64,000 nucleotides of DNA from Pseudomonas sp. (GCF_028293835.1 NZ_JAQGNX010000106.1:29638-93637); one strand, 5' to 3'. Numbered from the stretch's first letter, positions 16,718 through 25,178 are shown. The notes: a model not told the origin generated them from the sequence alone. Made by a program: numbers and translations.

Positions 16718-17995
16718 ATGTTACCTACTCTTGCGCAAAAACGCAGAGCGACGCTGACGTTCGTGTTGCTTTGCGTCATGGCGTTCATCATGTACATCGA
16801 TCGCAGCAACCTAGCGATCGCGGCACCTACCATCAGCAGAGAACTGGGCTTCAGCAACACCCACTTGGGCATGATGTTTTCTGCTTTCGCGCTCGCCTAT
16901 AGCTGCTTCATGATCCCCGGCGGCTGGTTGAGCGACCGCATTGGCTCGCGCAAGGCGATGCTGGTGTATGGCGTGATCTGGTCAGTCGCCACCATCGCCA
17001 CGGGCCTGGTCAGTGGTCTGGTTGCATTGGTCATCGCCCGCTTTGTCGTCGGTGTCGGTGAGGCGCCGATTTACCCGACTGCGGCGCGCATGATCGCCCG
17101 GGTCATTCCCATCACTCAACGCGGTACGGCCCAAGGCGTGATGCATGCATCAGGTCGTCTGGCCAACGCCTTGGCGCCGCTGATCGTAACGTTTCTGATT
17201 CTCCAGTTTTCCTGGCGCCTGGCCTTTTTGATCCTGGGCGTGGTCACGTTAGTCTTTATGTTCGTGATGTATTTCGGTTTGAGCGAGTCGAAGAAACAAG
17301 TCGATGAACAGGCGGCAGTGGCGCCGGTATTTATCGGCAAACCGGTGCATTGGCCTAGCATGTTGCGCAAAGTCTGGCCCGCCGCTGCGACCTGCTTTTG
17401 TCACGGTTGGGTGCTGTGGTTTTTTCTGAACTGGATCCCGTCTTTTTTCTCACAGCGTTACGGCATGGACCTGACGCACACCGCCGTATTTTCGACCGTG
17501 GTGTTGCTCGGCGGCACAGTCGGCACGGCGGTCGGCGGCATGCTCTCGGACTGGCGTTTCAAAGTGACTGGCAACCGCTTGCGCTCGCGGCGTGACCTGA
17601 TCATCTTTGGATTTCTGGCATCGATAATCGGTTTGATTCCACTTATGTTCACCCAAGACATCATGGTGTGCGCCCTGAGTCTGAGCTTCTCATTCTTTTG
17701 TTCAGAGTTGGCCGATTCGCCACTGTGGGTCATTGGCACCGAGATTTCTTATGAACACTTCGCTACTTCTAGCGCGTGTACCTTCTTCGGCATGGCGGTG
17801 GCCGGTGCCGTATCGCCGGTAGTCATCGGCTGGTTGTTGGACATCACGGGCAACAACTGGGCAGCGGCCTTTGCGGCCTCGATTGTCGTCGTATTGCTCG
17901 GCCCGATATTGGCCATGTTCATCAAGCTGGATGAAGAGCCGCACCCGACGGCAGTGGCCGCCGAGACCAGCGGATGTGCGGTTACCCATTCTTGA
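16718..17995 (+). CDS. MFS transporter, anion:cation symporter (ACS) family
   Basis: A 425-residue, about 12-segment carrier. The start region MYIDRSNLAIAAPTISRELGFS and the loop GGWLSDRIGSRKAML are typical of the ACS family (GudP, ExuT, phthalate and tartrate carriers), which import organic anions with protons. A GTG three codons upstream is possible, but ATG 16718 sits better behind ACGGTGGA. It is the last gene of the pdxA2-dehalogenase-MFS unit and probably imports the acid that the two enzymes act on. REP-like remnant sequence follows the stop. Confidence 0.85.
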   Translation: MLPTLAQKRRATLTFVLLCVMAFIMYIDRSNLAIAAPTISRELGFSNTHLGMMFSAFALAYSCFMIPGGWLSDRIGSRKAMLVYGVIWSVATIATGLVSGLVALVIARFVVGVGEAPIYPTAARMIARVIPITQRGTAQGVMHASGRLANALAPLIVTFLILQFSWRLAFLILGVVTLVFMFVMYFGLSESKKQVDEQAAVAPVFIGKPVHWPSMLRKVWPAAATCFCHGWVLWFFLNWIPSFFSQRYGMDLTHTAVFSTVVLLGGTVGTAVGGMLSDWRFKVTGNRLRSRRDLIIFGFLASIIGLIPLMFTQDIMVCALSLSFSFFCSELADSPLWVIGTEISYEHFATSSACTFFGMAVAGAVSPVVIGWLLDITGNNWAAAFAASIVVVLLGPILAMFIKLDEEPHPTAVAAETSGCAVTHS

Positions 17996-18044
17996 ACACG
18001 TTGGCTCTTCTCAAAAACGCATAACTTGCTGAAAACCGTCGGCC

Positions 18045-18767
18045 TCAGCCTTGATTGATCTTCTTCAGCCAGTTATCCAGATCGATGATTTCGTTATCGC
18101 TGATGGTGTGCCCGATCCCAAGGTAGGCATGAAACTCGGGTTCGATGGCCAGCTTTTTCAACGCCGTTACCGCGTCAGTACCGCCCTCGAACGGCAGTTT
18201 TTGGTCGACGGTACCGTGGCCGATGAACACTTCAAGCGATTTGAAGTTCGGCGACGGTTTCACTTCTGCTCTTAATACAGGCAGAAACTTGCCACTCAAG
18301 GCGGCTATTCCACGGAGGATTTCGGGGCGCCGCAGGGCAACTTCATACGACATGATCGCGCCCTGGCTAAAACCGACGAGGAACACCTTGTCCGGCTGGG
18401 TGCGGTACTTTTCGGTGGCTTTGACGACAAAGTCTGAAATCAACGCTTCGCTGCTTTTCAAATCACCGGTTACGCCGTCGTATGCGCCGTTGCCCGGCGT
18501 TTTGTTGAACCATTGATAGCTGTCTGGCCCCACTTCAAGCGGCGCCCGTGCCGATAAAAACGTGTACCCGGCGGGCAGTTGGTCTTTGATATCAAAAAGG
18601 TCTTCTTCGTTGCTGCCAGAACCATGAAGGAAGATGATCAGCGGCTGGTTGCGCGATTGAGCGTCGCTCTGCTCCAGATAACTCAATGGCAAGTCGGTCA
18701 GCAGTGGGGATTGCGCGTGTGCTGCGGTGGATACAAGGATAAACAATGCCGCGAGAAACTTGATCAT
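18045..18767 (-). CDS. Exported phospholipase/carboxylesterase-family hydrolase
   Basis: A 240-residue protein with a signal peptide (LVSTAAHAQ, cleavage about residue 18). It has a short alpha/beta-hydrolase fold like YpfH/esterase D2 proteins: LHGSGSNEEDLF, nucleophile elbow GFSQG, the Asp in GHGTVDQKLPF and catalytic His in GIGHTISDNEI. Most relatives are cytoplasmic, so the signal peptide is a distinguishing feature. The substrate is unknown. It lies between the MFS gene (convergent) and a LysR gene (same direction). Confidence 0.82.
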   Translation of the reverse strand: MIKFLAALFILVSTAAHAQSPLLTDLPLSYLEQSDAQSRNQPLIIFLHGSGSNEEDLFDIKDQLPAGYTFLSARAPLEVGPDSYQWFNKTPGNGAYDGVTGDLKSSEALISDFVVKATEKYRTQPDKVFLVGFSQGAIMSYEVALRRPEILRGIAALSGKFLPVLRAEVKPSPNFKSLEVFIGHGTVDQKLPFEGGTDAVTALKKLAIEPEFHAYLGIGHTISDNEIIDLDNWLKKINQG

Positions 18768-18836
18768 AGGCCTGCCTTTTCACCGCCTGTCAGGATTGAG
18801 GGCCGAGCTTAGCACTGTCGACCGAAGCGTTTGCGC

Positions 18837-19721
18837 TCAAGCCAATGTCTCCAGCGCATCCACCACCTGACGCAGTGCTTTGCTGACGGGCTTGTCCTGA
18901 CGCAGCACGATGCCTAAGGTGCGAGTCAATGCGGGCGTCAGGCTGCGGATTTGCAACCCGCGCCGGTGGTGGGCAGCCGCGACCGACACGCTCGGCACGA
19001 TGCTGTAGCCCAGGCCGGCAGCCACCATTTCCTTGATCGCTTCGATACTGCCCAACTCCATGACGGGTTTGATTCGAATCCCCGACTCCGCAAACCACTG
19101 GTTGATCAGCGTTCGTGTACGGCTGCCCGCTTCGAAGATAACCAGCGGGTAATTGATCAGAGTGTCAGGGGTGATCTGCTCCGCAAGGCCTGTTTCGCCA
19201 GTACTGAAGATCGCAACAAAGTCGTCGCTCAGCAGTGGCGTGACGGACAGACTGCGGCCAGCAGCGGGCAGTGTCACCAAGGCCAGATCCAACCGATTCT
19301 CCTCGACCGCCTTCAATACGCCTTCGGTATTACCAATGCTGACCCGAACTTCCAGCGCCGGAAACTGCTGCCTTAGGCGTTGAAGGATAGGTGGCAACAG
19401 ATGAATGCAGGCGGTCGCTCCAGTGCCGATGGCGATGTTGCCGGTGACTGCTTGCGAGTGAATCGAGAGGTCCAGCAGCGCGTTTTCGACGGCGGCGTCG
19501 ATGTGGACAATATGTTCCAGCAGTACGCTGCCAGCGGACGTGGGCTTGACACGCTTGCCGACGCGTTCGATTAACCGTGCATTCAGCCGCTGTTCCAACT
19601 GACGAATTTGCAGACTGACGGCCGGTTGGGTCAAGCCCAGCTCTGCGCCTGCCGCTGAAAAGCTGCCACAGGCGATGACGCAAGAATACGTATGAAGATG
19701 ATTAAGGTTGAGTCGATGCAT
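18837..19721 (-). CDS. LysR-family transcriptional regulator
   Basis: A 294-residue protein starting MHRLNLNHLHTYSCVI. The N-terminal winged helix (SFSAAGAELGLTQPAVSLQIRQLE) and the effector domain are complete. It is resembling CbbR/CysB-group regulators. It is divergent from the GNAT gene, 103 bases apart, and probably controls it. The possible upstream extension to 19892 would run through the promoter region and is rejected. Confidence 0.88.
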   Translation of the reverse strand: MHRLNLNHLHTYSCVIACGSFSAAGAELGLTQPAVSLQIRQLEQRLNARLIERVGKRVKPTSAGSVLLEHIVHIDAAVENALLDLSIHSQAVTGNIAIGTGATACIHLLPPILQRLRQQFPALEVRVSIGNTEGVLKAVEENRLDLALVTLPAAGRSLSVTPLLSDDFVAIFSTGETGLAEQITPDTLINYPLVIFEAGSRTRTLINQWFAESGIRIKPVMELGSIEAIKEMVAAGLGYSIVPSVSVAAAHHRRGLQIRSLTPALTRTLGIVLRQDKPVSKALRQVVDALETLA

Positions 19722-19733
19722 CTCAAAGAATTT

Positions 19734-19750
19734 CTTATGCAATGAATAAG
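19734..19750. promoter_or_regulatory. LysR-type site candidate
   Basis: CTTAT-N7-ATAAG contains the T-N11-A pattern of LysR boxes. It lies 13 bases upstream of the LysR start and 75 upstream of the GNAT start. Confidence 0.4.
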
Positions 19751-19824
19751 CGATCATAACTTTTTTTAAGTGAACGAGATCGGCATCATTGCGCCTATCC
19801 AATCGCCACTGAAGCAGATGAACC

Positions 19825-20364
19825 ATGCACATCCGCGAGACCCTTATCCTGCGCAACGCCCGTGACGAAGACATGCCCAGCGTCCAAAGCATTTACGCGC
19901 AACATGTGCTGGGCGGAATTGCCAGTTTTGAGCTGGAAGCGCCAAGCGTGGCCGACATGATGATCCGGCGTTCCGACATCCTCGCCAAAGGGTTGCCATA
20001 CCTGGTGGCGGAGTTGGCGGGGGAGGTGGTGGGTTATGGTTACGCAACGCTGTACCGCCCCCGCCCTGGCTATCGTTTTACCGCCGAAGACTCGGTTTAT
20101 GTGCGTGACGGCCTGGGCGGGAAGGGCATTGGTCAGGCATTGCTCGGCGCGGTTGTCGAACACTGTACCCACGGCGGCTGGCGACAAATGATCGCAATCA
20201 TTGGCAACAGTGAAAACCACGGGTCAATCCGCCTGCACGAGCGTCTCGGGTTTCATCGTGTGGGGGTGTTTGAATCGGTGGGCTTCAAGCACGGACGTTG
20301 GGTAGATACCGTGTTGATGCAGCGCACCCTGGGCGATGGTTCGCACAGTTCACCGCCTGAATAA
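19825..20364 (+). CDS. GNAT acetyltransferase, phosphinothricin/methionine-sulfoximine type
   Basis: A 179-residue GNAT protein with the layout of the Pat/Bar/YncA group: IRNARDEDMPSVQSIYAQHVL at the start, SFE near residue 34, YRPRPGYRFTAEDSVYV, the acetyl-CoA loop GLGGKGIGQALL and GNSENHGSIRLHERLGF. Family members acetylate phosphinothricin, methionine sulfoximine or sulfone. It is divergent from a LysR gene that is the probable regulator. The physiological substrate is inferred from the family. Confidence 0.85.
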   Translation: MHIRETLILRNARDEDMPSVQSIYAQHVLGGIASFELEAPSVADMMIRRSDILAKGLPYLVAELAGEVVGYGYATLYRPRPGYRFTAEDSVYVRDGLGGKGIGQALLGAVVEHCTHGGWRQMIAIIGNSENHGSIRLHERLGFHRVGVFESVGFKHGRWVDTVLMQRTLGDGSHSSPPE

Positions 20365-20508
20365 TCCCCGCATAGCCTCCTGTTAACCCTTGCCCTATGC
20401 ATTTGAAATATGCATCTACACTCGTTGCAGCAATTGCCTCGCGTGCAGACATGCCGGTTCGATAACGGCTGCAACGCGTTAATCAGGGATATCAAAAGGA
20501 AGTCTGGC

Positions 20509-21462
20509 ATGCGCGGACGCATCAATTTACGCCCTTGGCTGGCGGTGGGTATCGTCACATGCTGCCCGTTGGCGATGGCCACTGAAGGCGGAATGGGCAG
20601 GCCCATCACCGGCCAGCAAATCTTTTCCAACGCTGGCGTTATCCCTCCAGAACCGGGCTGGATCATGTCGGTGACCAGCATCTATTACGAAGGCACGCTT
20701 AAAGGCGGAAGAGGCGTTCCGTTGATTGGTGCGGTAAGCACAGGCCTTGATGTGAAAGCCGAGTACACCATCGGCAATTTCACCCATGTATGGGACACCG
20801 GCAAAGGCCGTTGGAATTTTGCCTCGGGATTCGGTGTGCCCCTCCAGTACACCGATATCAGCGCCAACCTCACCGGACCGCGTGGTCGGACGGTTGGACA
20901 AAACGACACCGGCACCCAGTTCGCCGACCTGCTGCTGACGCCCATTGCCGCCGGTTATCACTTCTCCGCCACTGACCATATTTCGTTTTCTTTGCCGATT
21001 TATGTACCGACCGGCGCGTATAACCAGGACCGTTTGGCCAACCCTGGGCAGAACGACTATACCTTCATGCCCACCGTCGCCTACACCCACCTCGATGGCA
21101 GCGGCGGCGAATTCAGCCTGATGAGTTCAGTGGAGTACTACACCAAAAATCACGACACCGATTATCACAGCGGGCCGGTGTTTACCCTCGATGGATTGTG
21201 GACACACGGTTTGGGCAGTGGCTGGAACGCAGGGGTGGTGGCCGGGTTTGTCGATCAAATTGCCGACGACAAGGGACCCACCGCCGATGCACTGGGGGGC
21301 TTTCGCGGGCGTTCGTTCGGTGCCGGTCCGACGGTGGGCTGGAGCGGTAAGTTCGCCGACACCCAAGCCAGTGTCAGCGCACGCTGGGTGCCGGAGTTCG
21401 ACACCAAAAACCGCCCCGAAGGTAATGGCTTCAGTCTGAATCTAACTCTGTTGTTTTTGTAA
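20509..21462 (+). CDS. Outer-membrane protein of the phenol meta-pathway (SphA-like) family
   Basis: A 317-residue protein with a signal peptide (LAVGIVTCCPLAMA, cleavage about residue 24) and a beta-barrel-like C-terminal part with alternating hydrophobic strands, ending in NLTLLFL as outer-membrane proteins do. It resembles the family annotated as 'putative MetA-pathway of phenol degradation'. The start ATG 20509 has AAAAGGAAG before it. No aromatic catabolic genes lie next to it, so its permeant is unknown. Its 3' end overlaps that of the convergent phosphatase by 32 bases. Confidence 0.78.
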   Translation: MRGRINLRPWLAVGIVTCCPLAMATEGGMGRPITGQQIFSNAGVIPPEPGWIMSVTSIYYEGTLKGGRGVPLIGAVSTGLDVKAEYTIGNFTHVWDTGKGRWNFASGFGVPLQYTDISANLTGPRGRTVGQNDTGTQFADLLLTPIAAGYHFSATDHISFSLPIYVPTGAYNQDRLANPGQNDYTFMPTVAYTHLDGSGGEFSLMSSVEYYTKNHDTDYHSGPVFTLDGLWTHGLGSGWNAGVVAGFVDQIADDKGPTADALGGFRGRSFGAGPTVGWSGKFADTQASVSARWVPEFDTKNRPEGNGFSLNLTLLFL

Positions 21463-22027
21463 AGGCGCGCTCCATCCTCAAGCGCCATTGTCCATTGAAC
21501 CGCAGTTCGGTGATCGACAGCGGCTCAATGTCGATGGCATTAAAAGCGGCGGTTGAGCAGTGCAGGGCATGCACGATGGCGGCACGGATGACGAACGGGT
21601 GAGTGATCGCGACTATATGGCCAAAGGCATGGCCAGGCGCGCGCAGGCTATCGAGCCAGGCGCCGACCCGGGCGCAAACATCGACGATGGATTCACCGCC
21701 ATGGGGTGCACTGGCGCTGTCGCTGATCCATGCACTCAGTGCTTCAGGTTCAACGGCCTGGAGGTCGTTGATCCGTTGCCCTTGCCAGCGCCCGAAGTCG
21801 CAGTCACGCAAGGCCGCCACTGTCTCTACCTGTGTTGCAAACAACTGGGCGGTCTGACGGGCCCGAGCTTCCGGGGCGCATACAAATCGCGCGGATGCCT
21901 TGAACGTTTCAGACAGCGATTGAGCTGAAGCCTGCCAATCCATTTCGATGGACTCGTTTTGTGGGAAACGCCCTAGTTTTTGCGCGACGGTTCGGGCGTG
22001 GCAGATCAATGTCAGACGGATAGGCAT
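21431..22027 (-). CDS. Histidine phosphatase superfamily protein (CobC-like)
   Basis: A 198-residue phosphoglycerate-mutase-fold protein. The usual LxRHG(E/Q)T motif is LICHART here: the catalytic His and Thr are kept, while the Arg before and the Gly after His are replaced by Cys and Ala. Further features are present (PEARARQTAQLF, WQGQRINDL, APHGGESI and second His in ITHPFVIRAA). Divergence from cbtB and a riboswitch suggests a role near cobalamin metabolism, for example alpha-ribazole phosphate dephosphorylation. The altered motif makes activity less certain. Confidence 0.8.
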   Translation of the reverse strand: MPIRLTLICHARTVAQKLGRFPQNESIEMDWQASAQSLSETFKASARFVCAPEARARQTAQLFATQVETVAALRDCDFGRWQGQRINDLQAVEPEALSAWISDSASAPHGGESIVDVCARVGAWLDSLRAPGHAFGHIVAITHPFVIRAAIVHALHCSTAAFNAIDIEPLSITELRFNGQWRLRMERAFTKTTELDSD

Positions 22028-22069
22028 GGCGGTTCACGCTGGTTTTACGAATTCAGAAGAGTACACTGC

Positions 22070-22206
22070 CCGAGCAGTTGCAACATGTTGCAAAGCAGGA
22101 AGCCGGTTCGATTCCGGCGCGGTCGCGCCACTGTGTTCGGTCATTGCCGTAAGCCAGACCTTGTTTTGTCCACCCCCCATCATCCGTATTGGGACGCGAG
22201 TTCCCT
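22070..22206 (+). promoter_or_regulatory. Cobalamin riboswitch upstream of cbtB
   Basis: Matches to the B12-element core: GCAGGAAGCCGGTTCGATTCC, then GGCGCGGTCGCGCCACTGTG and AAGCCAGACC. A perfect palindrome TTGCAACATGTTGCAA (22078-22093) forms an additional helix near its start. A final stem GGGA-CGCGAG-TTCCC (22191-22206) abuts the cbtB ribosome site CTGGAGG, so translational or premature-termination control by adenosylcobalamin is expected. The start boundary is approximate. Confidence 0.88.
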
Positions 22207-22216
22207 GGAGGCTTTC

Positions 22217-22429
22217 ATGTCTTATAACGCTACAACCCACGCTGATACTTCGCTGCCCGTCATCCCCTTGGGCGAGATTTTGCCTTGGGCTGTCTTTGTC
22301 GGTTTGCTGCTGATGCTTGCACTTTATTTCGTTGGCGCTGAACAAGGCGCTACGTCGATGTTTTCCGGTATGTATGTCCATGAGTTTGTGCATGACGGTC
22401 GCCACCTGCTCGGCTTCCCTTGCCACTAA
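22217..22429 (+). CDS. cbtB: CbtB, small membrane subunit of predicted cobalt transporter
   Basis: A 70-residue protein with one membrane segment (LPWAVFVGLLLMLALYFVGAEQ) and the diagnostic His-rich C-terminus HEFVHDGRHLLGFPCH. CbtB and CbtA are predicted to import cobalt in bacteria that make B12. It sits directly behind the cobalamin riboswitch, with cbtA 16 bases downstream. Confidence 0.93.
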   Translation: MSYNATTHADTSLPVIPLGEILPWAVFVGLLLMLALYFVGAEQGATSMFSGMYVHEFVHDGRHLLGFPCH

Positions 22430-22445
22430 CTGTTAGGAAAAAGAC

Positions 22446-23189
22446 ATGACTGGGCAATTACTTTTAAGGGGAATGCTGGTGGGCTTGCTCGCCGGCCTTC
22501 TCGCGTTTGGCTTTGCAAAAGTATTCGGTGAGCCGCAGATCGACCAGGCGATTGCTTTCGAAGAGCATCATATGTCGGCGATGCACGGCGATGCACCGGA
22601 AGAAGAGCTGGTCAGCCGCGAGGTGCAAAGTACCTTCGGTTTGTTTACTGGCGTTCTTGTTTACAGCGTCTCGCTGGGTGGGATATTCGCGCTGGTATTT
22701 TCTTACTCGTTGGGTCGTGTGGGTAATATTGGCCCACGTGGTCTGGCGGCATTGTTGGCCTTGGCAGCCTTCGTGGCGATCATTCTGGTACCGGGTCTCA
22801 AGTACCCGGCCAATCCGCCGTCCATCGGCGACCCGGAAACCATCGGCAAGCGCACCAAGCTGTTTTTCCTGATGATGCTGCTTTCCGTGGCTGCGATGGT
22901 CATTGCGATCAATGCGGCGCGTAAGCTGATCGCCACACGGGGTGTCTGGAATGGCGCGTTGTTGGCCGTGGCGCTGTACGCCCTGATCATGGTGCTGGCG
23001 ACGGCGATGTTCCCTACTGTCAATGAAGTCCCGGCGGATTTTTCGGCCATGCTGCTGTGGAAATTCCGTACCGTCTCGATGGGCATTCAAATAGTATTGT
23101 GGACCACCGTTGGTTTGGCCTTTGGCTGGCTGGCCGAGCGTAAACTCAAGCCAGAGAATTCGACGCCTCGGGCAAAGCTGCAGTCGTGA
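22446..23189 (+). CDS. cbtA: CbtA, membrane subunit of predicted cobalt transporter
   Basis: A 247-residue protein with about five to six membrane segments. It opens with LLLRGMLVGLLAGLLAFGFAKVFGEPQI, a His/Glu-rich stretch follows (EEHHMSAMHGDAPEEELVSR), then further hydrophobic helices. This is the CbtA pattern. It is co-transcribed with cbtB under the riboswitch and is followed by a strong terminator. Confidence 0.93.
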   Translation: MTGQLLLRGMLVGLLAGLLAFGFAKVFGEPQIDQAIAFEEHHMSAMHGDAPEEELVSREVQSTFGLFTGVLVYSVSLGGIFALVFSYSLGRVGNIGPRGLAALLALAAFVAIILVPGLKYPANPPSIGDPETIGKRTKLFFLMMLLSVAAMVIAINAARKLIATRGVWNGALLAVALYALIMVLATAMFPTVNEVPADFSAMLLWKFRTVSMGIQIVLWTTVGLAFGWLAERKLKPENSTPRAKLQS

Positions 23190-23207
23190 CGTTTTCAGTT
23201 TAATTGC

Positions 23208-23234
23208 AGAGGCCCGCGTCGTGCGGGCCTCTTG
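23208..23234 (+). terminator. Terminator after cbtBA
   Basis: Perfect 10-bp stem AGAGGCCCGC / GCGGGCCTCT with a 5-base loop, followed by TTGCTGT. Confidence 0.82.
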
Positions 23235-23291
23235 CTGTGTGCGGTAATTCGTGGTTTTCAACGCTATTGGACTTTGATCCGAGAGGGGCTC

Positions 23292-24233
23292 ATGACAACG
23301 ACTGTTTTAGTATTGGTAGAAACCATCAACGACTACCTGCCGATAATCGAAAACAGCGGCTTTACGCTGATTCTTGCGCCGACCCCGGCCGAGCGCGCCA
23401 AGGCGATTGCGACCCATGGCGAGCAAATCAAGGCGGTACTGACCCGTGGACCGCTGGGTTTGTATGCCGATGAAATGGCTGCGCTGCCGCATCTGGAAAT
23501 CATCTGCGTGATTGGCGCCGGTTATGAACACGTCGACCTTCACGCGGCCCGGGCTCGGGGTGTGGTGGTGACCAACGGAGCAGGGGTCAACGCACCTTCG
23601 GTAGCCGACCATGCCATGGCCTTGTTGTTGTCACTGGTGCGCGATATTCCGCGGGCAGACGCCTCGGTGCGCCGTGGCGAATGGAGCAAAGTCATGCGTC
23701 CTTCGCTGGCTGGCAAGCGCCTCGGTATTCTCGGTTTGGGCTCGGTGGGCATGGCCATCGCCAAGCGTGCGCTAGGGTTCGATATGTCAGTGAGCTACCA
23801 TAATCGTCGGCCACGCAACGATGTGCCCTACGCTTATTGCGCCACGGTGGGTGAGTTGGCGTTAGCGTCAGACTTCTTTGTCGTCGCCACGCCGGGCGGT
23901 GCTGGAACCCATTCACTGGTGAATAAAAACGTACTTGAGGCCCTTGGCCCTGATGGATTTATCGTCAATATCGCCCGCGCCAGCGTGATTTCCACGGCTG
24001 ATCTGATAGATGCCCTGCAACATCAACGTATTGCTGGCGCCGCGTTGGACGTATTCGATGATGAGCCGCAAGTGCCCGACGCGCTCAAGGCCTTGAGCAA
24101 TGTGGTCCTGACCCCGCATGTCGCCGGGCTATCACCGCAAGCGTCCCAGGGGACCGTGCAGTTGGTTGCCGATAACTTGTTGGCGTACTTTTCCGGCAAG
24201 CCAGTGCTGACGCCGGTTCCGTTGCCGGTTTAA
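23292..24233 (+). CDS. D-isomer-specific 2-hydroxyacid dehydrogenase
   Basis: A 313-residue protein. The NAD(P) Rossmann motif is GILGLGSVGMAIAKRA; the catalytic Arg is in VNIARASVIS, Glu in FDDEPQVPDAL and His in LTPHVAGLSP. GAGYEHVDLHAARARGV is also typical. The family reduces glyoxylate, hydroxypyruvate or other 2-keto acids. The short length and the NRRPRN after the second strand suggest NADPH use and a glyoxylate/hydroxypyruvate-reductase-like role. ATG 23292 follows GAGAGGGG. The FAH hydrolase and AraC genes downstream run in the same direction. Confidence 0.87.
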   Translation: MTTTVLVLVETINDYLPIIENSGFTLILAPTPAERAKAIATHGEQIKAVLTRGPLGLYADEMAALPHLEIICVIGAGYEHVDLHAARARGVVVTNGAGVNAPSVADHAMALLLSLVRDIPRADASVRRGEWSKVMRPSLAGKRLGILGLGSVGMAIAKRALGFDMSVSYHNRRPRNDVPYAYCATVGELALASDFFVVATPGGAGTHSLVNKNVLEALGPDGFIVNIARASVISTADLIDALQHQRIAGAALDVFDDEPQVPDALKALSNVVLTPHVAGLSPQASQGTVQLVADNLLAYFSGKPVLTPVPLPV

Positions 24234-24275
24234 TGCCGGGCGCAGTTCAGGGTTCATCAAATGTGAGACCTGCGT

Positions 24276-24308
24276 TGTTCCGTCCAAAAGAGTCACTGTT
24301 CTGTCCAA
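24276..24308. promoter_or_regulatory. Direct repeat TGTTCYGTCCAA, AraC-type operator candidate
   Basis: TGTTCCGTCCAA (24276) and TGTTCTGTCCAA (24297) are direct repeats exactly 21 bp apart, two helical turns, in the 146-bp gap before the FAH gene. AraC-family activators bind such pairs, and an AraC gene lies 0.9 kb downstream in the same set. Confidence 0.55.
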
Positions 24309-24379
24309 CCTGTTTTTATCGGACCTGCGCACAATAAGGCCATGCCTGCTATCAATTGGCTGCCTTACAGGAGAAGACC

Positions 24380-25075
24380 ATGAGTGATTTTGTGATTGCA
24401 CCGGTTACTGCCCCGTCGCTGGCCGTAGAGGGTACGTCGAGCCGTTTTCCTATTCGTCGCGTGTTTTGCGTCGGTCGTAATTACTCGGAGCACGCCCGTG
24501 AAATGGGCCATGATCCCGACCGCGAGCCGCCATTCTTTTTCATGAAACCGGCGGATGCCGTGGTTTCGGCAGAAGGGACTATCACCTATCCGGCGCTGAC
24601 CGAAGACCTGCACCATGAAATTGAACTGGTGGTGGCCATTGGCAAAGACGGCGTGGATATCGCGCCTGAAGATGCGTTGAGTCATGTTTGGGGCTATGCC
24701 GTCGGCGCAGACCTGACTCGTCGCGACATTCAAGCCCAAGCGAAAAAAATGGGCCGTCCATGGGATTGGGCCAAAGGTTTTGATGAGTCTGGTCCGAGCT
24801 CGCCGCTGAAACCGGTCAGCAGCATTGGTCACCCGGAAAAAGGCGCGATCTGGTTACAGGTCAACGGCGTTGAACGTCAGCGCGGCGACCTCAGCGACCA
24901 GATTTGGCCGGTGAAAGACGTCATTAGCTACATTTCGCAGTCGGTCAGACTCAAAGCGGGTGACTTGATATTCACCGGTACGCCAGCTGGCGTCGGCGCC
25001 CTGCAGGTGGGTGATGTAGTCCACGGCGGCATCGATGGGCTCAATGAATTCACCTTTACGGTCGGCGCTCGCTAA
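24380..25075 (+). CDS. Fumarylacetoacetate-hydrolase family protein (fumarylpyruvate-hydrolase-like)
   Basis: A 231-residue single-domain FAH protein. Motifs: VGRNYSEHAREMG, FFFMKPADAVV, metal-binding HHEIELVVAIG, GYAVGADLTRRD, KGFDESGP and FTGTPAGVG near the end. The length and KSFDESGP-like sequence fit NagK/YcgM enzymes, which cleave fumarylpyruvate or acylpyruvates, rather than the longer tyrosine-pathway FAH. Start ATG follows AGGAGAAG. The surrounding genes suggest an uncharacterised keto-acid pathway, probably regulated by the AraC gene 103 bases downstream. Confidence 0.87.
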   Translation: MSDFVIAPVTAPSLAVEGTSSRFPIRRVFCVGRNYSEHAREMGHDPDREPPFFFMKPADAVVSAEGTITYPALTEDLHHEIELVVAIGKDGVDIAPEDALSHVWGYAVGADLTRRDIQAQAKKMGRPWDWAKGFDESGPSSPLKPVSSIGHPEKGAIWLQVNGVERQRGDLSDQIWPVKDVISYISQSVRLKAGDLIFTGTPAGVGALQVGDVVHGGIDGLNEFTFTVGAR

Positions 25076-25178
25076 CGTAAGGGCTTGCTGTTCGCCTGAT
25101 CACTATTCGCTAGGCCTGACTGCTGCATCTGAAATACCCTGTGACGGTCAGTCCGAAGCGAAGTCAGGTACGCCCGCT

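Noticed and set aside
24241..24379. A promoter-embedded IS or integration scar at the TGTTCYGTCCAA repeats.
   Set aside because: Repeats are exactly 21 bp apart and are not flanked by transposase or inverted ends.
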